NCBI RefSeq assembly: GCF_014201335.1
Contig: NZ_JACHEB010000008.1
Span: 238,551-302,550 of the forward strand
DNA: 64,000 nucleotides
Direction: 5' to 3'
DNA from: Tunturiibacter gelidiferens
GTDB lineage: Bacteria > Acidobacteriota > Terriglobia > Terriglobales > Acidobacteriaceae
The notes below the pieces were generated by a model. That model had not been told where the DNA came from. It saw only the letters and a list, made by a program, of their open reading frames with translations, and ran no database searches. The position numbers and the translations under genes are program-made. Below, piece by piece: positions 44,228 to 60,386 of the stretch. The number at the start of each line of letters is the position of its first letter. Position 1 is the first letter of the stretch.

Positions 44228-44806
44228 ATGCGTCGATACCTTTGTCTTTTGTGTCTAGTGCTCTTTGGCGGTTGCCTTGCGGCTCAGGCCGATCCTCTGG
44301 TGACGGTCACGATCGACTACGTCTACCACAACTTCGACGACACCGGCTCGACCACCTTCTCGTTCGATCCCGACCAGGTGTTCTACTATCTCCAGCCGTA
44401 TTACTATGGCGATTTCCTGTACCCCCTCGTGCAGTCGCCCGACTTTCCAACCCCATACAGCTTCGACACAGTAGACTTCTTTAGCGGTGCGCTCGCGTTC
44501 ACCAACTTTGGACCAAATTTCCAGTACCTTTTCGAAATCGACGGTACCTGCCAGGACATTCCGCCTCTCGCCGGCACCGGGGCGGTGCCTACCTTCGTAA
44601 CAACGACCTGCTACGGTAGCGGTCTTTACAGTGGTATTGGCGGGGATTCTACAGAGGTGGTCGAGGAGATCACGTCGCTCGACTACGTGGTGATGGGAGA
44701 TGCGACCACACCTGAGCCCTCAAGCCTTGTTCTACTCGGCACCGGCCTTGCCGGTCTCTTGCAAATTGGCTTCTGCCGGATGCGGGTTGCTCGAAGAGCT
44801 TCCTAG
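44228..44806 (+). CDS. PEP-CTERM sorting domain protein
   Basis: The 192-residue protein has a signal peptide (RRYLCLLCLVLFGGCLAAQA), an aromatic- and Asp-rich mature domain and a C-terminal signal TPEPSSLVLLGTGLAGLL followed by basic RMRVARRAS. It is the second PEP-CTERM protein in the window but is unlike the first in its N-terminal domain. GGGAGG lies ten bases before the ATG. Anchoring or secretion by exosortase is inferred from the family. Confidence 0.85.
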   Translation: MRRYLCLLCLVLFGGCLAAQADPLVTVTIDYVYHNFDDTGSTTFSFDPDQVFYYLQPYYYGDFLYPLVQSPDFPTPYSFDTVDFFSGALAFTNFGPNFQYLFEIDGTCQDIPPLAGTGAVPTFVTTTCYGSGLYSGIGGDSTEVVEEITSLDYVVMGDATTPEPSSLVLLGTGLAGLLQIGFCRMRVARRAS

Positions 44807-45025
44807 CTGGAGTTGCTCCTGCGAACAGCTTTAACACTCGCGACCAGTGGCTCGCGAATCGCTTGATATGCTCAGTCGGGCTGGCGAAGATTTGCGTTAT
44901 GCCAAGAGAAGCGGTTCGAGCGTAACGTGAATGCCTACATTTCACCAATCGAAATGCAGGACCAGATATAGACTTTTAAATGTGGGTCATCTGCTCGAAT
45001 GATGACCTTACATGAAGGAGTCTTT

Positions 45026-45553
45026 ATGGCTGAAACCACATCGACTGGGGCATGGGGTAACGGACTGCAGGCGAAGAGTGTGCTCACGAAGATCGCGGCG
45101 TATGTCGCAGATCGAAATATTCCTTTCCTTATTTGCAGCATTGGAATGATCGTGATGTTGCTATGGGCGGGGAAATTCAAGATGACGGCACCGGGAGCAG
45201 AGGGCATCATCCCGCTTGTCAGTAACAGCCCATTGACCAGTCCACAGTTCAAGCTCTTTGGACCATATATTTTGGGGGATATGATCGGGCTCACGGAATG
45301 GACAGCAGCAATCCTGCTAATCATTGGCTACTTCAAACCTAAAGCAGGCATTGTGGGCGGGATCATTCTAGTCGGCATGTTCTTCACCACAAGCACCATG
45401 TTGATCTCGACTCCGGATGATACCGTCGTGGTTCACGGCATCCATTACATGAACAACACTGGCCTGTTTCTCTTCAAGGACATTATCTCTTTCGGAGTTG
45501 CGTTCTATTTGATCAGCTCCTATGGCCGAAAAGCGATCATGGCTGAGAATTAG
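45026..45553 (+). CDS. YkgB/RclC (DUF417) membrane protein
   Basis: From ATG 45026 (GAAGGAG just upstream) the 175-residue protein has four transmembrane helices and DUF417 features: IPFLICSIGMIVMLLWAGKFKMTAPGAEGI and FGPYILGDMIGLTEW, then HYMNNTGLFLFKDII. RclC in E. coli is part of a reactive-chlorine response; here neither rclA, rclB nor a rclR-like regulator is adjacent, so only the family can be assigned. Confidence 0.9.
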   Translation: MAETTSTGAWGNGLQAKSVLTKIAAYVADRNIPFLICSIGMIVMLLWAGKFKMTAPGAEGIIPLVSNSPLTSPQFKLFGPYILGDMIGLTEWTAAILLIIGYFKPKAGIVGGIILVGMFFTTSTMLISTPDDTVVVHGIHYMNNTGLFLFKDIISFGVAFYLISSYGRKAIMAEN

Positions 45554-45958
45554 TTTTTGCTTTTTTTCTGGCATGGTGGAGTTCGTGTTTTGCGGGGGGT
45601 TTCGCGAAAAACGATGTGCAGAACGTGGTTTTTTGATGGTGAAATCGTGGTGGAATGCTGGTGAAAGATGGTCAGAAAGCGACCTTAAATCGGCTACGAA
45701 AAATACGCCACTTTTTTAGATTTATTTTTGGGCTTTCCCGTTTTGGGAAAGCGCGGCACCATTCTAGACGCTCTGGTTCGGACGATTTACATCCCACCCT
45801 TCGCAAAGGGCACGAAGGATGGAGGCGAAACAGTAAGGCCAAGGGTGGGCTACTCGCCCTCCCACGATCAGGTCATTTCGACTATTGAGATTGATGGATA
45901 GACTCCACTTGCAACTATCGAGTCATGTTGAACCCAATACCCCGAAATAAGGAACCTG
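45554..45958. other. 405-base intergenic region with two hairpins
   Basis: No gene seen. GCTTTCCC-GTTTT-GGGAAAGC (45732-45752) is a perfect eight-base hairpin. CCACCCTTCG-N9-CGAAGGATGG (45794-45822) is a near-perfect ten-base inverted repeat with one mismatch. The latter is of the kind I would expect to recur around the genome (REP-like), but only one copy is here. Confidence 0.55.
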
Positions 45959-46546
45959 GTGACCCTCTTTCGCTTCACTACATTGCTCTCTTTGCTGCTT
46001 CTCCTGGTTCCAAAACAGAATGCCATTGCGCAAACATCAATCTACGGATCGGTCGCGCTCGTCAATTACGACTTCGAAAATAACAACACCTCCGCAGCGA
46101 AGGGTGACACGGCCGGGTTCATCGGTGGCGTATTCTACGATTTCCCAATACAGAGTCGCCTGACCGCGGGAGTGGATGTCCGCGGCTCCTTCGGTGTTGG
46201 CTCTCGTGGAGGAGCCTTGGCGGCTGCTGCTCTTCGAATCGGGTTCGTGCCGGAACGCGTCGTGCTTCGGCCTTATTTCCTGCTCGGAGGCGGAGTGGCC
46301 ACCTCAACTTTCAAGATCAACGACATTACGGGCCCTGCAGCTGAAGGTCTCACTCCACAATCCACACGATTTACCAGTGGCGGCGTGGAGTTCGCTGGCG
46401 GTCTTGATGTTCGCCTGAGTGACTCCTTCGATCTTCGGGCCGTCGAATTAGGAGCGGTCGCGGGTGCTTCCAATCAAGGTGTCGGTTCCGCGTTCTTGGA
46501 TGCAGGCCTCGTATATCATCTCCACAAACGCTCCCACAAGCTCTGA
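45959..46546 (+). CDS. Outer-membrane beta-barrel-like protein
   Basis: The 195-residue protein starts with GTG (45959; AAGGAA upstream) and a signal peptide (TTLLSLLLLLVPKQNAIAQ). The rest alternates hydrophobic and polar residues with aromatic ends (IYGSVALVNYDFENN, GVFYDFPIQSRLTAGVDVRGSFG, LRPYFLLGGG), ending in the typical strand LVYHLHKR-like segment. The pattern fits an eight-stranded barrel of the OMP_b-brl type. No ligand or partner can be named. Confidence 0.7.
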   Translation: MTLFRFTTLLSLLLLLVPKQNAIAQTSIYGSVALVNYDFENNNTSAAKGDTAGFIGGVFYDFPIQSRLTAGVDVRGSFGVGSRGGALAAAALRIGFVPERVVLRPYFLLGGGVATSTFKINDITGPAAEGLTPQSTRFTSGGVEFAGGLDVRLSDSFDLRAVELGAVAGASNQGVGSAFLDAGLVYHLHKRSHKL

Positions 46547-46599
46547 AGTTGTATCGCTAGTCGATCGCTGTACCTGCTCCAAACGAATGTTTAAAACGG

Positions 46600-46649
46600 T
46601 TCGCGCGTAGCGCGAATGCCCACTCATGCGATGAGACCGCATGAATGGG
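46600..46649. repeat. Palindromic repeat cluster upstream of the TIR gene
   Basis: Two hairpins in series: TTCGCGC-GTA-GCGCGAA (46600-46616) and CCCA-C-TCATGCG-ATGAGAC-CGCATGA-A-TGGG (46619-46649). They are followed by a run of eight C near 46690 and two related TGTATGG..CACC units at 46680-46720. The arrangement looks like a mosaic of dispersed intergenic elements; it marks the border between the barrel gene and the lower-GC TIR gene. Confidence 0.65.
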
Positions 46650-46802
46650 GAACCCGCACCCGATGTATACAAAGATTCATGTATGGGCCACCCCCCCCTA
46701 GGTTTTATGTATGGACACCGGGCCGCCCGCCTAAATACCTACATCTCAAAATTGAGTATGGGGCGCCGGATGGAACCGTTTGTGATGAGGTAAATTCTAC
46801 TA

Positions 46803-47894
46803 ATGGCTTCAAATCTTCTGTTTAATAAGCACGACATCTACAGTGTGCTCGAAAATCAAAAGCGGGCGATGAAAGAAAAAGCTCGATCTGCACCTAAAGC
46901 GTGGATGGCGGGTAACGATGAAGACGTCGTAAAACGTTTGGTTGATGAGTTTGATATTTCAGTCCCTGTACTCCATGAAGATCGGATGGAATTGACGGAA
47001 GAAGAAGTCGACATCGACGTCAGTCGCGACCCAAACCGTCCGTTTGTTGATCGTTCGCGACCGTTTTACATAAAAGGACTTCGAATTACGGTTCATGTCC
47101 CTTTCACCGGAGACGGCGGATTGTTCGAAGTGCAGCCTGCGAGTTTTACGCTAAACCCACCGCGAGGAGACGTGAAGTCAAAAGAACTTCATCTCGTTTA
47201 CGAAGTCTCGGAAGAACGAGCCGCTGCCCTTAAGTCGACAATCGATGAACAGATCAGGAGTATCAAGTCATACCTTCTTAACCTTGGAACTTCTGTAGAT
47301 CAGTTTCGAACAGAACTCGCATTGTTAGCATCGGCCGAATGGAAAGCAAGGAAGGAGTCATTCTCCTCGCGTGAAACTGTACTCTCTTCACTCAACATCC
47401 CAAGGCGCAAAGCAATAGAAATCATCCCTAGACAAGCCATACCGGTACCTCAGGTCTTGAATGCAAGGAAGCCAAAGGGGGGTCAACCGGAATGGGACCT
47501 GTTCATCTCTCATGCGAGTGAAGATAAGCAACTGGTAGCTAGACCTCTCGCTCAAGTATTGTCGAGCCATGGTCTAAAGATTTGGTTCGATGAAAGCACG
47601 CTGAAGCTTGGGGACAGTTTGAGGCAGAAGATTGACGAAGGCCTCGCGAAATCAAAATTTGGAATCGTTATTTTGAGCAAGAGTTTTTTCTCTAAGCACT
47701 GGCCTCAGCAGGAGCTAAATGGTCTAGTAGCTAGAGAAGTTCAGGGGAGAAAGGTTATTTTACCGGTTTGGCACGAGTTGACCCAAACTGAAGTGGCTGC
47801 ATTCTCTCCGATGCTCGCTGACAAGCTGGCCGTATCCACCGCTCCCGGGATCGAGGAAGTAGCTCGTCAGATCTTGGAAGTAATCAAGTCCTAG
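46803..47894 (+). CDS. TIR-domain protein with unknown N-terminal module (candidate NADase effector)
   Basis: The 363-residue protein ends in a TIR domain (about 228-362): EWDLFISHASEDK opens the fold, GLKIWFDEST is the loop after strand B, IVILSKSFFSKHWPQQEL carries the glutamate (E304) at the position catalytic in NAD-cleaving TIRs, and KVILPVWHE follows. Residues 1-200 form an unrecognised alpha/beta module with LRITVHVPFTGDGGLFEVQP and a charged coiled-coil-like helix (140-185) that could be a sensor or oligomeriser. Bacterial TIR proteins often act in anti-phage abortive infection. Base composition is lower in GC than the flanking rpoC. It stands alone, with a repeat cluster before and a strong terminator after. 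Confidence 0.85.
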   Translation: MASNLLFNKHDIYSVLENQKRAMKEKARSAPKAWMAGNDEDVVKRLVDEFDISVPVLHEDRMELTEEEVDIDVSRDPNRPFVDRSRPFYIKGLRITVHVPFTGDGGLFEVQPASFTLNPPRGDVKSKELHLVYEVSEERAAALKSTIDEQIRSIKSYLLNLGTSVDQFRTELALLASAEWKARKESFSSRETVLSSLNIPRRKAIEIIPRQAIPVPQVLNARKPKGGQPEWDLFISHASEDKQLVARPLAQVLSSHGLKIWFDESTLKLGDSLRQKIDEGLAKSKFGIVILSKSFFSKHWPQQELNGLVAREVQGRKVILPVWHELTQTEVAAFSPMLADKLAVSTAPGIEEVARQILEVIKS

Positions 47895-47930
47895 AATTTT
47901 CGATATAGCGTCGGTTTCAACTTGACTAAA

Positions 47931-47964
47931 ACAAAGGGCGGACTCTTTCGAGTCCGCCCTTTGT
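47931..47964. terminator. Strong bidirectional terminator between the TIR gene and rpoC
   Basis: A perfect 15-base stem, ACAAAGGGCGGACTC with GAGTCCGCCCTTTGT, closes on a TTTC loop. It serves the TIR gene (plus) and the end of the rpoBC operon (minus). Confidence 0.9.
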
Positions 47965-48015
47965 TGTTGCTGTAGTTTAAGGTTTTACGCAAAGCGTCGA
48001 GAACGGTACGAAGTA

Positions 48016-52206
<4,191 letters not shown>

Positions 52207-52404
52207 ATTTGACGTCTCCGTATGCAGTGTCTGGCGTTTTTTGCGCCTTGCTGCTGGTTACTGCTGCTTTACTTCTGCTGGGCGGTGGGTGGTTAGGTCC
52301 ACTGCCTGCTTCAATTTGTTGCTCTTCCCCTTTAGCCGGCCCTTCGTGAATGTTGAGCGTGAGCCTCATTCAGAAGGACCGTGCCTGGGGTGGAGCGGTA
52401 TCGA

Positions 52405-56892
<4,488 letters not shown>

Positions 56893-57529
56893 GCTCTCTC
56901 CTGAAAACTGACCGTCGAGGCCTCCCGAGTGCGTCTGCCGGCATCGTATTGCTGGCTTCACTCGTGAGGGGAGGGCTTCGGTCAGGCCCTCCGGGTTTGG
57001 TTCTGATCGCGCAGTTTTTAAGTTCCTCGGGTCTTGCTGTCCTCGATGGCAGCGAGTCCCGTGCGCAAAATGTCTTGCCGTAATGGTCCGCGGCGCGGAT
57101 AAAACTTAAAACTTTTACTACCTGCGAGCGTTCTAAGCTGCTATAAAGAACGCGTGCAGAATGCTGCTTGCCCCTCAAGTAACGGGGACGCCCATAAACA
57201 CGGCAAAGCGCTCGCAGGGACAGCATGCCCCATGAGCGCAAAGGTCGACTTGTGCACTGTTTCTATATAGGTGGTATTAATGCCTGCCGCCATTGAGGTT
57301 CGCCTACCCCAAAGTTGTGCCGCTCGCATGTTTCTTATTGCACTATGCGCATCCGCCGCTCGAAGCGTATAGTGGCCGGTTCCTTAGCCTGCGAAGACAG
57401 GATGATCCGGAGACAACCGAAGTTTTATGCTGGATACAGCAGTCCGCCAAGGAGCACGCCGAGGCGGAACGAATTTTCTCTAACCTCAAGAATATCGCGT
57501 TCCGCCCTAACGTGCAAGCTAACTGTTAA
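56893..57529. other. 637-base rplL-rpoB intergenic leader
   Basis: No gene seen. On the minus strand it holds a hairpin 24 bases after the rplL stop (57463-57506) and then a long leader before rpoB. A frame open at 56840-57241 lacks coding character. The region is the usual place for the attenuator/processing site and rpoB promoter of such operons; no convincing -35/-10 pair was assigned. Confidence 0.6.
57463..57506. terminator. Attenuator-like hairpin after rplL
   Basis: GGCGGAACG (57463-57471) pairs perfectly with CGTTCCGCC (57498-57506) around a 26-base loop. Without a T-tract it is a poor full terminator but could act as partial attenuator or RNase III-type site between rplL and rpoB. 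Confidence 0.5.
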
Positions 57530-57904
57530 TTACTTGATTTCTACGGTCGCAACGCCTTCGAACTTCTTCGCGATGGCAGCTGCGTCATCCTTCGAAATGT
57601 TCTCCTTCAAGGGCTTGGGAGCGGCATCGACCAGATCCTTGGCTTCCTTCAGCCCAAGAGCGGTGACTTCGCGTACAGCCTTGATGGTGTTGATCTTATT
57701 CGCGCCGGCATCCTTCAGGATGACGGTGAATTCGGTCTTCTCTTCGACCGGAGCCGCTGCCGCTGCGCCGCCGCCTGCTGCCGGGGCTGCAACTGCTGCT
57801 GCTGCCGAAACGCCGAGACGCTCTTCGAGCTTCTTGACCAGAGCCGAAGCCTCGAGGAGGCTGAGGCTAACGATTGAATCTTCCAACTGCTGGATGTCTG
57901 CCAT
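57530..57904 (-). CDS. rplL: 50S ribosomal protein L7/L12
   Basis: The 124-residue acidic stalk protein recruits translation GTPases. MADIQQLEDSIVSLSLLEAS begins the dimerisation domain; an Ala/Gly/Pro hinge (AAVAAPAAGGGAAAAAPVEE) follows. The C-terminal domain ends EFTVILKDAGANKINTIKAVREVTALGLKEAKDLVD. Length and composition are standard. Next to rplJ with a 139-base gap. Confidence 0.97.
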   Translation of the reverse strand: MADIQQLEDSIVSLSLLEASALVKKLEERLGVSAAAAVAAPAAGGGAAAAAPVEEKTEFTVILKDAGANKINTIKAVREVTALGLKEAKDLVDAAPKPLKENISKDDAAAIAKKFEGVATVEIK

Positions 57905-58043
57905 GTTATTTCTCCAATTTAGAACTGAACTTTGTGGTGCTTATTGCTCTACCAAAGCCTGACTGCGCTTTGGCTGCCTATGCCTTCCAGGGTTTCCGTT
58001 GCGCCCAGACCAGCGCCCCCGGGAAGACCAGGCGAAACTTGGT

Positions 58044-58787
58044 TTAGCCTTCGACCGGGTCCGTGGTCGCAGCTTCCCCGCCCTGCGATGCGGTGGAGTT
58101 TTCAGGCTGCTCGGCGGCCGCAGCTTCAACAGCGTGAGTCTCAGCAATGAGCTGACCTTCTGCTGCGGGAGCTTCGGCAACTGGAGTCTCAGCGGCTGGC
58201 GCTTCAGCAACAGCGGCTTCTGCCTTCGGCGCTTCGACTGCAGCTGCCGGAGCGGCTGCGCCGGCGAACTTGCCCTTTTCGACGCCCTGATTGATGACAA
58301 CCGCGAGATCGCGGCCGGTAGCGTTGATGACCGTAGCCAAACGCTGCGCAGGCGACTGAATAAGGAACAGGAGCTTCGAGAAGAGCTCTTCCTTGCCTGG
58401 CATGGTGGCGAGATCACCGATCTCGCGCACGTCGATCACCTTGCCGTCAACGATGCCCAGTTTGAAGGTGAACTCCGCGTTATCCTTGACCCAGGTCGAA
58501 AGGGCCTTCGCGAGGGCAACGGGGTCGCCTGAGGTGTAGGCAACAGCCGACACACCCTTGAGGCCCTGGAGCGCCGACTCAATTTTGGTGCCTTCGCTGG
58601 CGCGTGCAGCCAGCTTGTTCTTGACGACGTGATAGTTGCCACCGGCAGCGCGGACAGTCTTGCGCAGCTCGAAGTCCTTCGCGGCGGTGAGGCCTTTGAA
58701 GGTGCCGATGATAGCGGAGGTCGAGTGCTCGAGCTCAATCGCGAGCTGCTTCACCTTCTCCGTCTTTGATGCTCTGGTCAATGCCAT
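58044..58787 (-). CDS. rplJ: 50S ribosomal protein L10 with long Ala/Glu-rich tail
   Basis: The 247-residue protein has a normal L10 core (residues 1-170: RASKTEKVKQLAIELEHSTS, then GGNYHVVKNKLAARA and the C-terminal helices that bind L7/L12). It then continues about 75 residues of Ala, Glu, Pro repeats such as EAAVAEAPAAETPVAEAPAA. E. coli L10 is 165 residues. The tail is low complexity and may be flexible; a similar tail is known from other acidobacteria only by my recollection. Between rplA and rplL as usual. Confidence 0.95.
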   Translation of the reverse strand: MALTRASKTEKVKQLAIELEHSTSAIIGTFKGLTAAKDFELRKTVRAAGGNYHVVKNKLAARASEGTKIESALQGLKGVSAVAYTSGDPVALAKALSTWVKDNAEFTFKLGIVDGKVIDVREIGDLATMPGKEELFSKLLFLIQSPAQRLATVINATGRDLAVVINQGVEKGKFAGAAAPAAAVEAPKAEAAVAEAPAAETPVAEAPAAEGQLIAETHAVEAAAAEQPENSTASQGGEAATTDPVEG

Positions 58788-58864
58788 GACTAAATCCTCT
58801 TCGCTTTCGCTTGCCCCGCTCCTCGCTTCCGCGGCCAGAGGGGGTTTCGTGCTAACTAAATTGA

Positions 58865-59575
58865 TTAGGCCTTGCCTGCCAGTTCGGCAGCGGCGTAGTC
58901 GAGCTGGATTCCGGGGCCCATCGACGAGCTCAGGGTGACGCCCTTGATGTACTTGCCCTTGGCGGCCGACGGCTTGGCTTTCACGACGCTCGTGATGACG
59001 GTCATCGCGTTGTCAACCAGCTTTTGCGGATCGAATGAGAGCTTGCCGACAGGAACGTGAACCAGTGCAGTCTTGTCGGTGCGGAACTCGATCTTACCGG
59101 CCTTGATCTCCTTGACCGCGGCGGCTACGTCGGTAGTGACCGTACCCGTCTTCGGATTCGGCATCAAACCCTTGGGGCCGAGCACCTTGCCGAGACGTCC
59201 GACCGAACGCATCATGTCGGGGGTCGCGATCAGAGCATCGAAGGCGGTCCAGCCTTCCTTCTGAATCTTCTCAACCAACTCTTCGCCACCGAAGAACTCA
59301 GCGCCAGCGGCTTCTGCTTCCTTGATGCGATCGCCTGAGGTGATCACGGCAACGATCTTGGACTTGCCAAGGCCGTGCGGAAGGACCACAGTGCCGCGAA
59401 CCATCTGGTCCGCGTGGCGAGGATCAACGCCAAGACGCATGGTTAGGTCGACGGTCTCGTCGAACTTCGCATACTTTGCTTTTTGCAGGAGCGGAACAGC
59501 GTCCGCCAACAGATAAGGACGGGGCTCTACGAGCGCACGCGCCTTTACTAGATTCTTAGAGAGCTTCCTTGCCAT
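58865..59575 (-). CDS. rplA: 50S ribosomal protein L1
   Basis: From ATG 59575 (family start MARKLSKNLVKARALVEPRP) the product is 236 residues. KFDETVDLTMRLGVDPRHADQMVRG and GKVLGPKGLMPNPKTGTV are the RNA-binding signature. An upstream in-frame start at 59638 is not conserved. L1 forms the L1 stalk near the E-site and represses its own operon by binding leader RNA. Here rplK is not directly upstream: two unrelated genes intervene. Confidence 0.96.
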   Translation of the reverse strand: MARKLSKNLVKARALVEPRPYLLADAVPLLQKAKYAKFDETVDLTMRLGVDPRHADQMVRGTVVLPHGLGKSKIVAVITSGDRIKEAEAAGAEFFGGEELVEKIQKEGWTAFDALIATPDMMRSVGRLGKVLGPKGLMPNPKTGTVTTDVAAAVKEIKAGKIEFRTDKTALVHVPVGKLSFDPQKLVDNAMTVITSVVKAKPSAAKGKYIKGVTLSSSMGPGIQLDYAAAELAGKA

Positions 59576-59715
59576 TTTCCCTCGTCTCCCACCCCTCTGG
59601 AGCTGTTCTCTCCGGGCGTGGTTCTCGACTGGCCTCAATTGGACATTGAGACACTCTTATAAGTATGCCGTGAATTCGGGAAAAGGTCAACGTTTGGGGG
59701 GAACATTCTGTCCGC

Positions 59716-60312
59716 TCAGCCCCAGATTCTCGCCATAGGGAGCGAAAATACATCGATGGGCTCGCTCCCCTGAACTACAGCTGGCCGATGATGGATTTCA
59801 GGCGCCGCATCGGAACGGTGAACGGAGACGATCTCGCGGTCCGGGTCGATCAGCCAGGCCAACTTCGCGCCATTGAGAAGCCACATCTTCATCTTGTCCT
59901 CAAGCTTCGCAAGGTCGTCAGACTGTGAGCGCAGCTCGATCAGAAAGTCCGGGCAAATGGGCGAAAAACGGTTCTGGTCCGCACGGCTGAGCGCATTCCA
60001 TCGAGAAGACTCAATCCAGGCGGCATCGGGGCTGCGCATCGAACCGTCCGGCAGGCTGAAACCGGTACTGGAGTCAAAGACATAGCCGCGTCTGTCTCTC
60101 TGGGCCCAGGTGTCGAGTGCGCTGATAATGGCCGCGTTCCTTCTGCCGGTGCGGTTCCCTGCGGGCGACATGACAAGAATCTCCCCATCCACCTCGCGTT
60201 CTATACGCGTGATGTCGTTCGCAGCACAGAAGCGCATCAGGTCTTCATCGCTCATCGGGGTTTCGGGCCGGAAGCGAAACGGCGGTCGCTTTCCCGCCAG
60301 GGCGGAGTTCAT
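59716..60312 (-). CDS. Uma2 family (DUF820) PD-(D/E)XK nuclease-like protein
   Basis: The 198-residue product carries the Uma2 pattern: MRSPDAAWIESSRW, then CPDFLIELRSQSDDLAKLEDKMKMWLLNGAKLAWLIDPDREIV. The Asp and Glu of PD...E correspond to nuclease active-site positions, and the Lys of EDKMK completes the motif. Uma2 proteins are usually solitary, often in multi-copy families, and their role is unknown. It is co-directional with the operon and placed between rplK and rplA. Confidence 0.85.
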   Translation of the reverse strand: MNSALAGKRPPFRFRPETPMSDEDLMRFCAANDITRIEREVDGEILVMSPAGNRTGRRNAAIISALDTWAQRDRRGYVFDSSTGFSLPDGSMRSPDAAWIESSRWNALSRADQNRFSPICPDFLIELRSQSDDLAKLEDKMKMWLLNGAKLAWLIDPDREIVSVHRSDAAPEIHHRPAVVQGSEPIDVFSLPMARIWG

Positions 60313-60386
60313 ATGAGGAAGTCTACTAAATTGGCCCTTGACGGATTAGAAATGCGCGCCTACTCTCGACATCATAAGGCGAACAA

